A DNA stretch of 64,000 bases, taken from positions 106,028 through 170,027 of the forward strand of contig CALEDH010000008.1 in assembly GCA_937949785.1 (NCBI GenBank), in the 5' to 3' direction. Numbering within the stretch: the stretch's first letter is position 1; every line of letters starts with the position of its first letter. Both the position numbers and the translations under genes were made by a program. This document shows, piece by piece, positions 26,417 through 35,615 of this stretch. Source of the DNA: an uncultured Sulfolobales archaeon. GTDB lineage: Archaea; Thermoproteota; Thermoprotei_A; Sulfolobales; NBVN01. Below the pieces are notes generated by a model. That model worked only from the letters and a program-made list of their open reading frames with translations, made no database searches and had not been told where the DNA came from.

Positions 26417-27760
26417 ATGAGTTATGATGTAGTAGTGGTTGGTGCTGGATTTGCTGGTGCGTCAACGGCCTACTTCTTAGGTAGGTTGGGGATTAAAGCA
26501 TTAGTCATCGACGTTAAGGGATGGGAAGGTGTTGGCAGTAAGCCGTGTGGTGATGCTGTAGGGAAGCATCACTTCGATGAGTTAGGAATGCCTTACCCTG
26601 AGAAGGATGAGGTGCAGGGCTTGGTAAGGGGTATTCTAATATACTCACCTAGTGAGGAACATAACGTCTTCATAGGGGGTGAGGGCTTCGAAGTCCACAG
26701 AATTAAATACGCTCAGAAACTGCTTTCAGACGCTATTAGTAGAGGTGTTGATTTCTTAGGGGGGACTCATTTTAGGGAGCCTATCTTTAAGGACGGATGT
26801 GTAGTTGGCGCTAAGATTTGGGTGAGCGGTGTTAGGGAGATAAGTTCGAAAGTCTTAGTTGATGCCTCAGGTAATGCTAGGTCTGTGACCAGGCTACTTC
26901 CGAGTTTATGGCCTGTCAACGAAGAATTAAACCTAGGCGATGCAAACATAGCGTATAGGGAGGTTAGAATCGTGAAGGATAGAATTGAAGAGCCTGAGGT
27001 GCTTAGAATATATGTTAATAATGAGGTAGCTCCCGGAGGTTACTGGTGGTTCTTCCCATACAGCCTGATGGATGGCTACGTCAACGTAGGTTTAGGTATT
27101 AGAGGGGATTTAAAGATGGTTAACCCTAAACAACTTCTCTACAAATACGTTCTCTCAAGGCCTGAATTCAAGGATAGCAAGGTTGTAGAAGCAGGGGGTG
27201 CTTTAGTACCTACTAGGAGGCCTGCAGCGTCGTTAGTGTGGAACGGTGTCGCGGTAGTAGGTGATGCTGCATATGTCGTCAACCCAGTACATGGAGGTGG
27301 AAAAGGATCCTCTATGATATCAGCTAAGTGCGTGTCTGAAGCTATTTTAAACGCCTTAGAGGTTGGGAATGCTTCAGCTAGGGACTTATGGAGGGCTAAC
27401 CTATGCTTTATGATGAGGTATGGATATAAACAAGGAGTTTTAGATATATTTAGATACTTCCTCCAAAGGCTAAGTAATGACGACTTAGAATTCAGTATTA
27501 GTAGGAAATTGATAAGCGGTGATGAGTTAAATGAAATATCACTTAAGGGTAGGTTCGATGTAGGTGTTGTTGATAAGGTCCTTAAATTAGCTTCACTACT
27601 AACAAGACCTTCACTCCTACTTAAACTAAGGGTTGTTGTTAAGTATATGGACTTAATTAAGGACCACTACCTTAACTACCCCTCAACACCTGAAGGACTT
27701 GAAAAATGGATTACACAGCTAAACAACTTGCTGAGAACCTACTATGAAACGTTGAAGTGA
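26417..27760 (+). CDS. Geranylgeranyl reductase family flavoprotein
   Basis: FAD enzyme that hydrogenates the double bonds of geranylgeranyl chains in archaeal membrane lipids. The dinucleotide fold 'VVVGAGFAGASTAYFLGRLG' begins the protein, followed by 'KPCGDAVGKHH' (a GGR family landmark around the flavin), the substrate-side 'APGGYWWFFP' and the second FAD motif 'VAVVGDAAYVVNPVHGGGKGSSM'. Length about 447. The start was moved from 26399 to ATG 26417 because of the TATA position. It is convergent with a tetraether-synthase-like radical SAM gene 100 bases away, so two core-lipid enzymes sit side by side. Confidence 0.9.
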   Translation: MSYDVVVVGAGFAGASTAYFLGRLGIKALVIDVKGWEGVGSKPCGDAVGKHHFDELGMPYPEKDEVQGLVRGILIYSPSEEHNVFIGGEGFEVHRIKYAQKLLSDAISRGVDFLGGTHFREPIFKDGCVVGAKIWVSGVREISSKVLVDASGNARSVTRLLPSLWPVNEELNLGDANIAYREVRIVKDRIEEPEVLRIYVNNEVAPGGYWWFFPYSLMDGYVNVGLGIRGDLKMVNPKQLLYKYVLSRPEFKDSKVVEAGGALVPTRRPAASLVWNGVAVVGDAAYVVNPVHGGGKGSSMISAKCVSEAILNALEVGNASARDLWRANLCFMMRYGYKQGVLDIFRYFLQRLSNDDLEFSISRKLISGDELNEISLKGRFDVGVVDKVLKLASLLTRPSLLLKLRVVVKYMDLIKDHYLNYPSTPEGLEKWITQLNNLLRTYYETLK

Positions 27761-27859
27761 GTTACTTGCTAACGATGTACGTTCAACATAAGGCTACTTA
27801 TTCGATTACGACTGTGAAGATCGTCGCTTTCTAACCTAAGGTGATGGACTGCGAGCCAA

Positions 27860-29497
27860 TTATTTCCTAAGGAACTTACCGTAGGTTCTTAGGTAGAGGT
27901 CACTGCTCTCTAATCTACTAATTAGCTCTAAGTTCCTCCTATACTTCCCAGCACTTAATTCCTTACCACTCCTCCTCACCCACTCATCAATATTTAACAT
28001 ATACTTCCTCTGTTCATAGTCTCTGTAGACTTCATTTAATACGTTGAAGGTGCAGAAAGGTATTAACCTCCCATCAGGCATTAAGTAATGTATATTACAT
28101 CTCATAACTCTCTGAACATCATAGTTGTAGAGGTCCATGAAGTGCATCATACCTATGAATAAGAACTTATAGTGCCAAACACCTAAGGCGTGGTAATCCC
28201 TCTTAGTGAATATATCGTAGAGCATTTTAGGTAGTGAGGTTTTAATATCTAAGGGTACGTCACTCCACTTAATGAACTTAGCCATTAGGTTTAGGAGTAC
28301 TTTAGAACCTATTAATAACTTCCCCCCACTCCTGAATTCATGGGCCTTATCGTGGAGGTACTCTAAAAATCCTGTAATGTCTATCATCCTAGTAATCGGT
28401 ATGTAAGTCACATCATCACCTACACTCTCCACATATACGTAGGTACCTACGCCACACTGTGGGTGATTACTTAACTCGAATTTAAACCTACCCTCTAAGA
28501 ACTCTGCAAACTCTGATATCGGTATAGTTGAAGGTACTGTAAACCAGTCATCTCTACTTATAGAGCCGTTGGTTAACTCCTCAACGATCTTAACAGCATC
28601 TGCTATTGTTACCCTCATCTCCTCCCTCTCAGCCTTCCTAATCATACCTGTTAGACTTACTGGTTGGAAGTTAACAGCTCTAATTACATCCATGTTCAAC
28701 GCAGCGAATTTTATTATATCTCCTAACTCACCGTCATTTACACCTTTAATTACTACCGGGACTAAGACGACGCTGGTAATACCTGACTTCCTGAAGACCT
28801 CCAGTATGTATGGGACCTCCCAATGATTCTTAGGGTTGGTCTTCGGGGTTACCCCATCGAAACTTAGGTAAATGGTGTTCACTCCAGCTGCCTTAATATT
28901 CCTAGCAAGTTCTACAGCTTTCTCAGGACTTTCAAGATAGAGGCGTGCGAGTTTAATACCGTTAGTATTTAGTTGTATATGTTTAACACCTAATGACTTA
29001 AGTAGTTTAATGATGTCAACGATATCCTCTCTGATAAGGGGCTCACCGCCAGTCAACTGTATAGCTGCTGTAACTCCCTGCCTAAGTAAGTTCTTAACCA
29101 TGAATTCTATCTGCTCCAACGTAGGCTCATATACAAAGCCTACCTTCTCAGCGTAGAAGAAGCAGTAGTAGCAATCTAAATCACATCTATTAGTTAAGAC
29201 TATGTTTGCTAAGGCTGTATGGCTTTTATGTACTGGGCATAGGCCGCAGCTATAGGGGCATGGAGCGCTTAAATACGTATAAACATGTCTAGGACCTCTA
29301 CCCTCAACATACCACCTCTCCAACCTCTTGAAGAACTCCACATCTCCTGAGTAAAGCTCCTCAATCTCCCCGTGCTCAGGGCATACCTTCCTAATATATA
29401 CTTTATTGCCCCTCTCAACCAGTACTGCTGAGAGTAATGCGTAGCAGTAAGGACATATACTCTGAGTATACCTAATTAGCTTCTCCCCTTCCTTCAA
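27860..29497 (-). CDS. tes: Radical SAM enzyme of the tetraether synthase (Tes) family
   Basis: Predicted lipid-crosslinking radical SAM enzyme. Three Cys-rich N-terminal features match Tes proteins such as MJ0619: 'SICPYC' (13-18), 'KVCPEHGEIEELY' (from 38) and 'CPYSCGLCPVHKSHTALANI' (80-99). The SAM cluster is 'TNRCDLDCYYCFF' (Cys105, 109, 112), with 'QLTGGEPLIREDI' downstream, and the C-terminal 'DGRLIPFCTFNVLNEVYRD' is also a family trait. Tes joins phytanyl tails to form macrocyclic and membrane-spanning lipids; paralogs make other bonds, so this could be a variant. The track's TTG start has no ribosome site, and the frame stays protein-like upstream to an ATA codon at 29581 (see findings). 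Confidence 0.85.
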   Translation of the reverse strand: MKEGEKLIRYTQSICPYCYALLSAVLVERGNKVYIRKVCPEHGEIEELYSGDVEFFKRLERWYVEGRGPRHVYTYLSAPCPYSCGLCPVHKSHTALANIVLTNRCDLDCYYCFFYAEKVGFVYEPTLEQIEFMVKNLLRQGVTAAIQLTGGEPLIREDIVDIIKLLKSLGVKHIQLNTNGIKLARLYLESPEKAVELARNIKAAGVNTIYLSFDGVTPKTNPKNHWEVPYILEVFRKSGITSVVLVPVVIKGVNDGELGDIIKFAALNMDVIRAVNFQPVSLTGMIRKAEREEMRVTIADAVKIVEELTNGSISRDDWFTVPSTIPISEFAEFLEGRFKFELSNHPQCGVGTYVYVESVGDDVTYIPITRMIDITGFLEYLHDKAHEFRSGGKLLIGSKVLLNLMAKFIKWSDVPLDIKTSLPKMLYDIFTKRDYHALGVWHYKFLFIGMMHFMDLYNYDVQRVMRCNIHYLMPDGRLIPFCTFNVLNEVYRDYEQRKYMLNIDEWVRRSGKELSAGKYRRNLELISRLESSDLYLRTYGKFLRK

Positions 29498-29684
29498 TAC
29501 AGGTAGGTCAGTACTAACACGTATTTCCTTATCACCTATTAATATGAGCCTATTAACACCATCATATTTAGATGGCGTTATGAGCTTACCGTCGTTATTA
29601 CTTCCCTCCGTAACCTACCCCACCCCTAATAATTCTACAACATGAGTATTAAAAATTAGTTACATCAACAATCATTAATTAGCT

Positions 29685-30632
29685 TCAGATATACCCAGCT
29701 ATATCGTTAATTAGCTGTGGATACTTAAATAAACTATCAGGTGCTAATGTCACTATATTTACCTTCACCCCACGACTACTTAACTCCTCACCTATCTTAA
29801 TTGAGGCGTAGATGTTTGCACCGGTTGAAGGTCCTCCTAAGATCCCCTCATACCTAACTACTTTAGCTACGGTCTTAGCAGCATCCTCATAACCTACTTC
29901 AACTATTGTGTCTATAAGGTCGCGGTACCTTAAGAATATCTCAGGAATATACTCAGTAACTAATCCCTCAATGTAATCACCATCCTCACTGCTAACACCG
30001 TGTTTAACTTTAGAACCTCTCGGAACCACACCAACTACCCTCACCCTCCCACCTAACCTATCCTTCAAATACTTTCCAACACCTGCTATAGTACCGCATG
30101 TACCGATGCCCATGACTAAGTAGTCGACCTCCCCCTTAAGGTCTTCAAGGATTTCAGGGCCTGTAGTCTCATAATGTGCTCTAACATTAGCCTCATTACC
30201 CATCTGATTCATATAAGGGATATTTAAATTCTCTGAAATCCTCTTAGCAACGCTATACTTGCTTTGAGGGTGTTCTGCAGGTACGTAAGGTGCTAGAACT
30301 ACCTCACCTCCTAAAGCCTTAATAGCGTTCATCTTATTCGTCGATATGTTCTCATTGACTACTAAAATCGCTTTAAAGCCGAGTAAGGCGGAGAGCCAGG
30401 CAACAGATATTGCTGTATTACCACTAGACGCCTCAACTAACCTACCCCCAGGTTTAAGTAACCCCTTATCAACAGCGTCTTTAATCATGTAGAGGGCTAT
30501 CCTATCCTTATGACTCCCCGTAGGATTTAGGTACTCCAACTTTACGTATATGTTGACGTCTTTAGGGGATAACTTACTTAACCTAACTATAGGCGTTCTC
30601 CCAATTAACGAAATTAAGCTATCAGCCAACAT
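29685..30632 (-). CDS. Cysteine synthase-like PLP enzyme
   Basis: Fold-type II PLP enzyme of the CysK/CysM/CBS group, replacing the activated hydroxyl of a serine derivative with sulfide. PLP lysine is Lys42 in 'NPTGSHKDR', substrate-carboxylate loop is 'EASSGNTAIS' and phosphate-binding loop is 'GIGTCGTIAG'. Length 315 is typical. Whether it takes O-acetylserine or O-phosphoserine cannot be read from motifs, but presence of SerK in this window favours O-phosphoserine (inference). The end region 'EYIPEIFLRYRDL' differs from bacterial CysK. It has its own promoter region and is divergent from the DUF72 gene. Confidence 0.85.
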   Translation of the reverse strand: MLADSLISLIGRTPIVRLSKLSPKDVNIYVKLEYLNPTGSHKDRIALYMIKDAVDKGLLKPGGRLVEASSGNTAISVAWLSALLGFKAILVVNENISTNKMNAIKALGGEVVLAPYVPAEHPQSKYSVAKRISENLNIPYMNQMGNEANVRAHYETTGPEILEDLKGEVDYLVMGIGTCGTIAGVGKYLKDRLGGRVRVVGVVPRGSKVKHGVSSEDGDYIEGLVTEYIPEIFLRYRDLIDTIVEVGYEDAAKTVAKVVRYEGILGGPSTGANIYASIKIGEELSSRGVKVNIVTLAPDSLFKYPQLINDIAGYI

Positions 30633-30699
30633 CTTAAGTACCTTAATATAGATATCTGTTAAATTAAAAATTTAAGTATAGAGTAGGTAGTGGTGTTAT

Positions 30700-31443
30700 A
30701 TGTCAATCTACGTGGGTTGCTGCGGGTTCAGCCTATCGAGAAGTAAGTACTACATCACCTTCAACGCCATCGAACTACAGGAAACTTTCTACGAACCGCC
30801 AAACCCAGCAAAACTAAGGAGGTTAAGGATTGAAGCACCCCCTGACTTCAACTTCACTATGAAGTGCTGGCAAGCAGTAACACATTCAGTAGACTCCCCT
30901 ACGTGGAAGAGGTCTAAGGTAAAGCCAAGTCCTTTAAAGAGGGAGTCATACGGCTTTCTAAGACCTACTAAGGAGGTAATAGATGCGTGGGAGTCCGTGG
31001 TTGAGGGCGCTAAGACGTTGAACGCTAAGGTAATTATCGTACAGACACCGCCTTCATTTAATTTTAATGAAGAGAACTTCAGAAACGCTAATGACTTCTT
31101 CTCCATAGCAACTAATTCCGGGTTTGTTATTGGGTGGGAGCCTAGGGGGACGTGGTTAGATAACGTAGATAAAGTCGCGGAGTTAATTGGGAGGTTTAAA
31201 AACCTAATACACGTTGTCGACCCATTAAAACGTAAGCCAACACTATATAGAGATGTAAGTTACTTCAGACTCCACGGTCTAGGCGGTGAGTTGAACTACA
31301 GGTATAGGTATAGCGATGACGATTTAAATGAGTTATGCATGGTTGTTAAGGAAACTAAAATGAGGAGTAAGGAAATATATGTAATGTTTAATAACGTATA
31401 TATGGTTCAAGACGCCTTAAGATTCAAACAGCGATTTAGTTAA
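30700..31443 (+). CDS. DUF72 family protein
   Basis: TIM-barrel-like protein of unknown function. Family landmarks are the opening 'IYVGCCGFSLSRSKYY', 'ELQETFYEPPN', 'IGWEPRGTW', 'YFRLHGLGG' and the closing 'EIYVMFNNVYMVQDA'. Length 247 is normal. Members resemble sugar isomerase or endonuclease IV-type barrels, but no reaction is established. ATG 30700 has 'GTGGTG' 6 bases upstream. It is a single gene followed by tRNA-Thr. Confidence 0.85.
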   Translation: MSIYVGCCGFSLSRSKYYITFNAIELQETFYEPPNPAKLRRLRIEAPPDFNFTMKCWQAVTHSVDSPTWKRSKVKPSPLKRESYGFLRPTKEVIDAWESVVEGAKTLNAKVIIVQTPPSFNFNEENFRNANDFFSIATNSGFVIGWEPRGTWLDNVDKVAELIGRFKNLIHVVDPLKRKPTLYRDVSYFRLHGLGGELNYRYRYSDDDLNELCMVVKETKMRSKEIYVMFNNVYMVQDALRFKQRFS

Positions 31444-31581
31444 AAGCGCTGCAGTAAGTAGTTTAAGTATCAATAAAGGTTTCCCCTATACACCACACAC
31501 GGAATAGATGAGATTCCACAGAGATCTTAGGTGGAGATCACCGTAAAAGATATTTATTAGAAGGAAAATAGAAGAATTAGA

Positions 31582-31654
<73 letters not shown>

Positions 31655-31822
31655 TCGACCTCTATTCCCATTCAGAGGTGATGTAATGCTTTAGAGGTGG
31701 TTTTCGAAGGGTTTACTTAGGCTTTATACGTTCTTAGCATGATATCTAACCTATTTCCGTACTCCACCCCCTACGTAATATAGCTATCCACACCAGTCAG
31801 GGGTGGGATTGAGGCTGTCGTT

Positions 31823-32809
31823 TTAATTAGCTTGACAGCAATGTAGTAACATGTTTGCTACTTTTAAGCTTCCGACGTGGTATGTCTTAGTTAGTGGTTT
31901 AACGTTGTCCACCGCGTTTCTAAGGGCGTTAAGACTTACCTCCTCTACTAGAGGTACTTCGAGTTTTTCAGCATATATCCTAACATCTTGTCTACTTGCT
32001 CCTAATGTTACCCTCGGATTCCACGTGATGATTGTCGGCTTCCTATATGCTAGCCTTGCTATAGACGCTGTAACTCCTTGCTGGGCTATTACTAGGCTTG
32101 CACCAGCCAACAATTTATGTATATCACTGGTATATCTAAAGGCCACCCACGAAGGATTCCTCTTAACGTATGGGTGTGGGTCTATATCACCTGACTGTAA
32201 CACTACGTTCTTAAAACCTAGTTTCTCTATACAGTCAAATAATTCCTTATACCCTAAAGTACCGGTAGTCACTAATACGTAATCCCTATCTATAGCTTCA
32301 TACAGAGGTGGTTCATATACAGGCCCTACTACAACGCCTTTAGGAAAAATTTCTAGTTGCTCTTCCCAATGGAGAAGTACTGTTCCCCCGAAATCCTCGA
32401 GTAATCTAACAGTTCTAGACCTAGTGGTGAAGTGTTCAATTGCTTCAATGGTGTATATCTTCGACGTATTGAGGATTTTTGAAGTCATCGTTAGTGGTAT
32501 GGAGAAGTTAGAACCCCCTGCAAATACCGTATTCACTCTATACTTAGAGGCGAGCTTAGCTGATTGCCAGAAAGCCTTAACCCACCTACCCAACCCTCTG
32601 TACAAAGGTTCAGCAGGTTTCCTAGGCAGTGTCTGAAGGACTACCTCACCGTAAGGCTTAAACTTCTCGACTAGGAACTCATACCCCTCAGCAACTACTA
32701 TAATATTCCTCTGAAATCCTAGTCTAAACAACTCATATGCAACAGCAAACGCGTAACCAGAATGCCCACCATAACCGGCGATTAATATAATCCCATCGCA
32801 CTCACCCAT
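31823..32809 (-). CDS. GT28-type glycosyltransferase, Alg14-Alg13-like fusion
   Basis: Probable lipid-linked N-acetylglucosamine-type glycosyltransferase. The N-terminal half starts with the glycine-rich 'LIAGYGGHSGYAFAVAYEL', as in Alg14/PssD; the C-terminal half begins 'YVLVTTGTLGYKELFDCIEKLGFKNVVLQSGD' and contains 'SLVIAQQGVTASIARL', as in Alg13/PssE and the MurG C-domain. In eukaryotes these are separate subunits adding the second GlcNAc to dolichol-linked glycan; here one 328-residue chain holds both. Role in archaeal N-glycan or glycolipid assembly is inference. No membrane helix is obvious, so it would act at the cytoplasmic face. Confidence 0.75.
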   Translation of the reverse strand: MGECDGIILIAGYGGHSGYAFAVAYELFRLGFQRNIIVVAEGYEFLVEKFKPYGEVVLQTLPRKPAEPLYRGLGRWVKAFWQSAKLASKYRVNTVFAGGSNFSIPLTMTSKILNTSKIYTIEAIEHFTTRSRTVRLLEDFGGTVLLHWEEQLEIFPKGVVVGPVYEPPLYEAIDRDYVLVTTGTLGYKELFDCIEKLGFKNVVLQSGDIDPHPYVKRNPSWVAFRYTSDIHKLLAGASLVIAQQGVTASIARLAYRKPTIITWNPRVTLGASRQDVRIYAEKLEVPLVEEVSLNALRNAVDNVKPLTKTYHVGSLKVANMLLHCCQAN

Positions 32810-33167
32810 AGCTACATACCTAATAGCAACACCATAAGCAAATTAATAAGTAGAACATATCACGTTATCTAGGGTTACGTGATTACGTCTTATACTACGT
32901 TTAGAATAGGCTGAGGATACGTTAATATGGGTTAGGGGGAGTAGAAAGGTAGTATTATGAGAACATGTTTAAGCAGGTACGTCAGCTTTGCTAACCAGGG
33001 TGGGGCTATCCTACGAAGGAGGGTGGAGATTTAGGGCGGTGAACCTCTAGGTCGAATATAACAGTTAATACTAAAGTAGCTGTTATAACTCATCATTACT
33101 TCTATGACATCAGGTCTCCCCCTATAGAGTTATGATTTCAGCTGTTGAAGTTATAAGGGTTTAAACT
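32810..33167. other. 358-base intergenic region
   Basis: No gene is supported. A pair ATAACTC...GAGTTAT (about 33089-33139) and two related words around CAGCTGTT and TAGCTGTT could form structure near the 3' end of the saccharopine-dehydrogenase-like gene. A search for a C/D sRNA on the minus strand failed because the boxes are in the wrong order. Confidence 0.35.
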
Positions 33168-34259
33168 TTACACTAGCTGAGAACTGCTCAGAACCCCCTT
33201 AGACTTTAAGTACTCATCGTACATTTCCTTAAACATGCTTAGGTTTTCTAATGGTTGGATACCCCTAAGTATTGCAGAGTTGTATGCAAGCTTAGCGGTA
33301 TATGCGTGTACTAATGCTGTAAATGTTGGGGTAGCCGGATTTTCAGGGGTTCCTCTAAGCATTACTAGTTCTGAGTATTTCCTATTTCCCCCATAATTTA
33401 TAGTAACGTATATTACAGCTATATCGTTAACCCTCTTAGAGAGTTTAACTTCAAATAATTTGGCTAGGACGTCTGAGGGCCTTACAACAACATCGTCAAC
33501 CTTAATTAAGTCCTTATCCATAAGCCCTAAATCCCTTAACAACTTCATACCTCTAATATGGCCTGGCCACCTCAGGGTGAGCTCCCTCATATTCCTTACC
33601 TTAACGTTCCTTAGGAGAGTTCGTAAACCATCACTGATAAAGCCCTCTAAAACACCTACACCCTCTAAATCTAACTGAACAGTTACCTCGAAAGGGTCTA
33701 AGTATTTTAAAACACCGTCCTCAACAACCCTAGCAGGTCTAACGTACTCCTCAATAAGGTCTGCAGGATTCCACATCACTACATATCCTAAAGGAGGTAT
33801 GGGGTCTGCAGGGATCCCTCCAACCATGATGTCAACGCTTTCAACATCGTTAAGCTTACTTACAGCGCTACCAACTATTAAGTTACTGTACCCGGGGGCG
33901 AAGCCTGCGTCAGGTACGAAAACAGAGTTACAGTCATCAACGAAATTCTTAAGGTGGTATGGGTCTTCAGAGAAGAAGGAAACATCGACAACATCAACAC
34001 ACCTACTTACAAGTTTCTCAATAATTTTAAATGCTGTGGATGAGGGCAAAGCTATTACAGCTAGGTCTACCTTATAGGTTAAGTTATCGAATACTTTACC
34101 GTCATATACGTGGAATTCAACGTTATCTAAACGTTTAACGACCTCACCTAATGATGGATCCTTATCTAAAGCGTAGATGTATGAATCTTTAACAAGCTCT
34201 TTAAATAGGAATAACGTCTTTAAACCAACCCTACCAAGACCTAAAAACATCACGTCCAT
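33168..34259 (-). CDS. Saccharopine dehydrogenase family NAD(P)-dependent oxidoreductase
   Basis: Dehydrogenase with an N-terminal Rossmann fold ('MFLGLGRVGLKTLFLF', 'YALDKDPSL') and a catalytic/dimerisation domain carrying 'VPDAGFAPGYSNLIVG' (115-130), 'GGIPADPIPPLGYVVMWNPADLI' and 'LTLRWPGHIRGMKLLRDLG', all marks of the saccharopine/lysine dehydrogenase family. Candidates are lysine 6-dehydrogenase or a carboxynorspermidine-type dehydrogenase; sequence alone does not choose. At 363 residues it matches short archaeal forms. ATG 34259 begins the nucleotide-binding strand directly, so the start is sound. Confidence 0.82.
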   Translation of the reverse strand: MDVMFLGLGRVGLKTLFLFKELVKDSYIYALDKDPSLGEVVKRLDNVEFHVYDGKVFDNLTYKVDLAVIALPSSTAFKIIEKLVSRCVDVVDVSFFSEDPYHLKNFVDDCNSVFVPDAGFAPGYSNLIVGSAVSKLNDVESVDIMVGGIPADPIPPLGYVVMWNPADLIEEYVRPARVVEDGVLKYLDPFEVTVQLDLEGVGVLEGFISDGLRTLLRNVKVRNMRELTLRWPGHIRGMKLLRDLGLMDKDLIKVDDVVVRPSDVLAKLFEVKLSKRVNDIAVIYVTINYGGNRKYSELVMLRGTPENPATPTFTALVHAYTAKLAYNSAILRGIQPLENLSMFKEMYDEYLKSKGVLSSSQLV

Positions 34260-34318
34260 TATTTAACTACCAAACATTGGTAGCCCTTAGACTAATAAAC
34301 ATTAAACACTACTACTCA

Positions 34319-34753
34319 TTAAGTATGCTTAGGTTTACCTTCCCAGAACTTACTGAAAGGCCCCTGTCTAATACTTGTTAAAGTTAAGGATGCTGTGAAT
34401 AAAATTCCGTGAACCAACGTTAACATGTATATGAGGAACTCATCACTGCTTCCTAACCCGAAAATTTCTTGAAGTAATGGTTTAACCGTTATGAGGGGCA
34501 CCACGCATAGTGTGAGTATGTATATCATACCTGAAGCTATTGCGGATAATACCTCACCTAATCTCAGCTTAATGTTAAGGAATCCTTGAATCGCTCCGAA
34601 AATTGAGCCGAAGATCACATACTGAAATATTTGAAGTACTGGAGCTATAGTTAGAATAGCGTCTAAGGTTGGTTTAACATTATTTAATAACCCCTCAGCT
34701 TTATCTCGTGGTAACCGTATTAGGAGTTGGTACCTTAATACTTGACTTACCAT
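34319..34753 (-). CDS. Multi-helix membrane protein, 5' end apparently frameshifted
   Basis: Unknown integral membrane protein. The annotated 144 residues hold three helices ('IFQYVIFGSIFGAIQGFL', 'IASGMIYILTLCVVPLIT' and 'LTLVHGILFTASLTL'), with a Yip1-like feel but no firm family match. The same frame continues upstream with a further hydrophobic helix ('VIAGLITGITLCAIYLLIL') but without ATG, GTG or TTG. A proper ribosome site with ATG exists at 34868, in another frame that stops after five codons ('MSYYE'). A +1 shift there would restore a complete N-terminus. See findings. Its upstream region is shared with the divergent YhfC-like gene. Confidence 0.6.
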   Translation of the reverse strand: MVSQVLRYQLLIRLPRDKAEGLLNNVKPTLDAILTIAPVLQIFQYVIFGSIFGAIQGFLNIKLRLGEVLSAIASGMIYILTLCVVPLITVKPLLQEIFGLGSSDEFLIYMLTLVHGILFTASLTLTSIRQGPFSKFWEGKPKHT

Positions 34754-34860
34754 TTCCTCTATACTGGGCAGTATTAGTAGATAGATAGCGCATAATGTAA
34801 TACCGGTAATAAGCCCAGCGATGACACCTCGTAACGCGTACGTACTATAATCATTCGTAG

Positions 34861-34948
34861 TAGGACATCACCTACCGGTTAAATTTCTACAGTACTAATT
34901 TTTAAAATTTAAGTTTGAATACTTGACAAACTACTTAGGTAGGTGATT
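34861..34948. promoter_or_regulatory. Divergent promoter region
   Basis: The gap between two divergent membrane-protein genes is A/T-rich, with 'TTTTTAAAATTTAAG' (about 34900-34914) readable as a TATA element on both strands. Strong ribosome sites flank it: 'AGGTAGGTGAT' before the plus-strand TTG 34949 and 'GGTAGGTGAT' on the minus strand before ATG 34868. Confidence 0.55.
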
Positions 34949-35581
34949 TTGAATTTAATAATACCGATTTTAATTTCGTCTACCCCAACACTAGCTGTTC
35001 TGATAGTAATTGCTAGGAAGTATGTTAAGCTATGGCTTACAGCTCTCTTAGGCGGTGGTGGATGGCTTACAGCTCTACTGTTAAGGCAACCGCTCCTACT
35101 TATGTTTGCGGGGATAGGAATTTCCTACGCGTATATAGCCTCGCTCCTAGCCGGTATCTTCGAAGAATGTCTTAGACTTACATTGCTGAGGGTAGGTTTT
35201 ATAAGGGAGTTATCGGTGAGGGGAGCTCTCTCCCTAGGACTTGGGTGGGGATTAGTTGAATCTTTAATCATATATTTAATACCTGCATACGTTGCTGGTG
35301 TTACGATGAGTTATAGTTGGTTAGACCTACTGCCAGGGGCTATAGAAAGGAATAGCGCGGTGATGATCCACGTATCCCTATCCCTACTGCTTAGTAGGGA
35401 CGTTAAGGATCTACGGCTGTTAATCATAGCAATAGTTCTACATACCTTAGTAAACTCTGTTGCGGTAACTTCATTAATGTTGTTGAAGGATGTCTGGTTA
35501 GTTGAGGGATTAATAGCCTTAATGACGTTACTAATATCCACACTCATAATACTCTCAACGCTGAGGTTGAGGAAAGCTTAA
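34949..35581 (+). CDS. YhfC-like intramembrane protease family membrane protein
   Basis: Integral membrane protein with about six or seven helices. Glutamic-type intramembrane protease landmarks are seen: 'IFEECLRLTLL' (Glu-Glu-x3-Arg), 'GLGWGLVESLI' and two membrane histidines in 'VMIHVSLSLL' and 'IVLHTLVNSV'. This pattern fits the YhfC branch of the CPBP/Rce1 superfamily. Substrate is unknown. I place the start at TTG 34949, because 'AGGTAGGTGAT' overlaps the track's GTG 34943 and is well spaced for the TTG. Probably one transcript with the YbjQ-like gene 22-35 bases downstream. Confidence 0.7.
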   Translation: MNLIIPILISSTPTLAVLIVIARKYVKLWLTALLGGGGWLTALLLRQPLLLMFAGIGISYAYIASLLAGIFEECLRLTLLRVGFIRELSVRGALSLGLGWGLVESLIIYLIPAYVAGVTMSYSWLDLLPGAIERNSAVMIHVSLSLLLSRDVKDLRLLIIAIVLHTLVNSVAVTSLMLLKDVWLVEGLIALMTLLISTLIILSTLRLRKA

Positions 35582-35615
35582 AATGATTTAAATCGGTTAA
35601 ACTATGGTGGGTGTT

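Noticed and set aside
33085-33155. Minus-strand ATGATGA and CTGATGT words resembling C/D boxes
   Set aside because: The boxes are in the wrong order and spacing for a C-D'-C'-D RNA.
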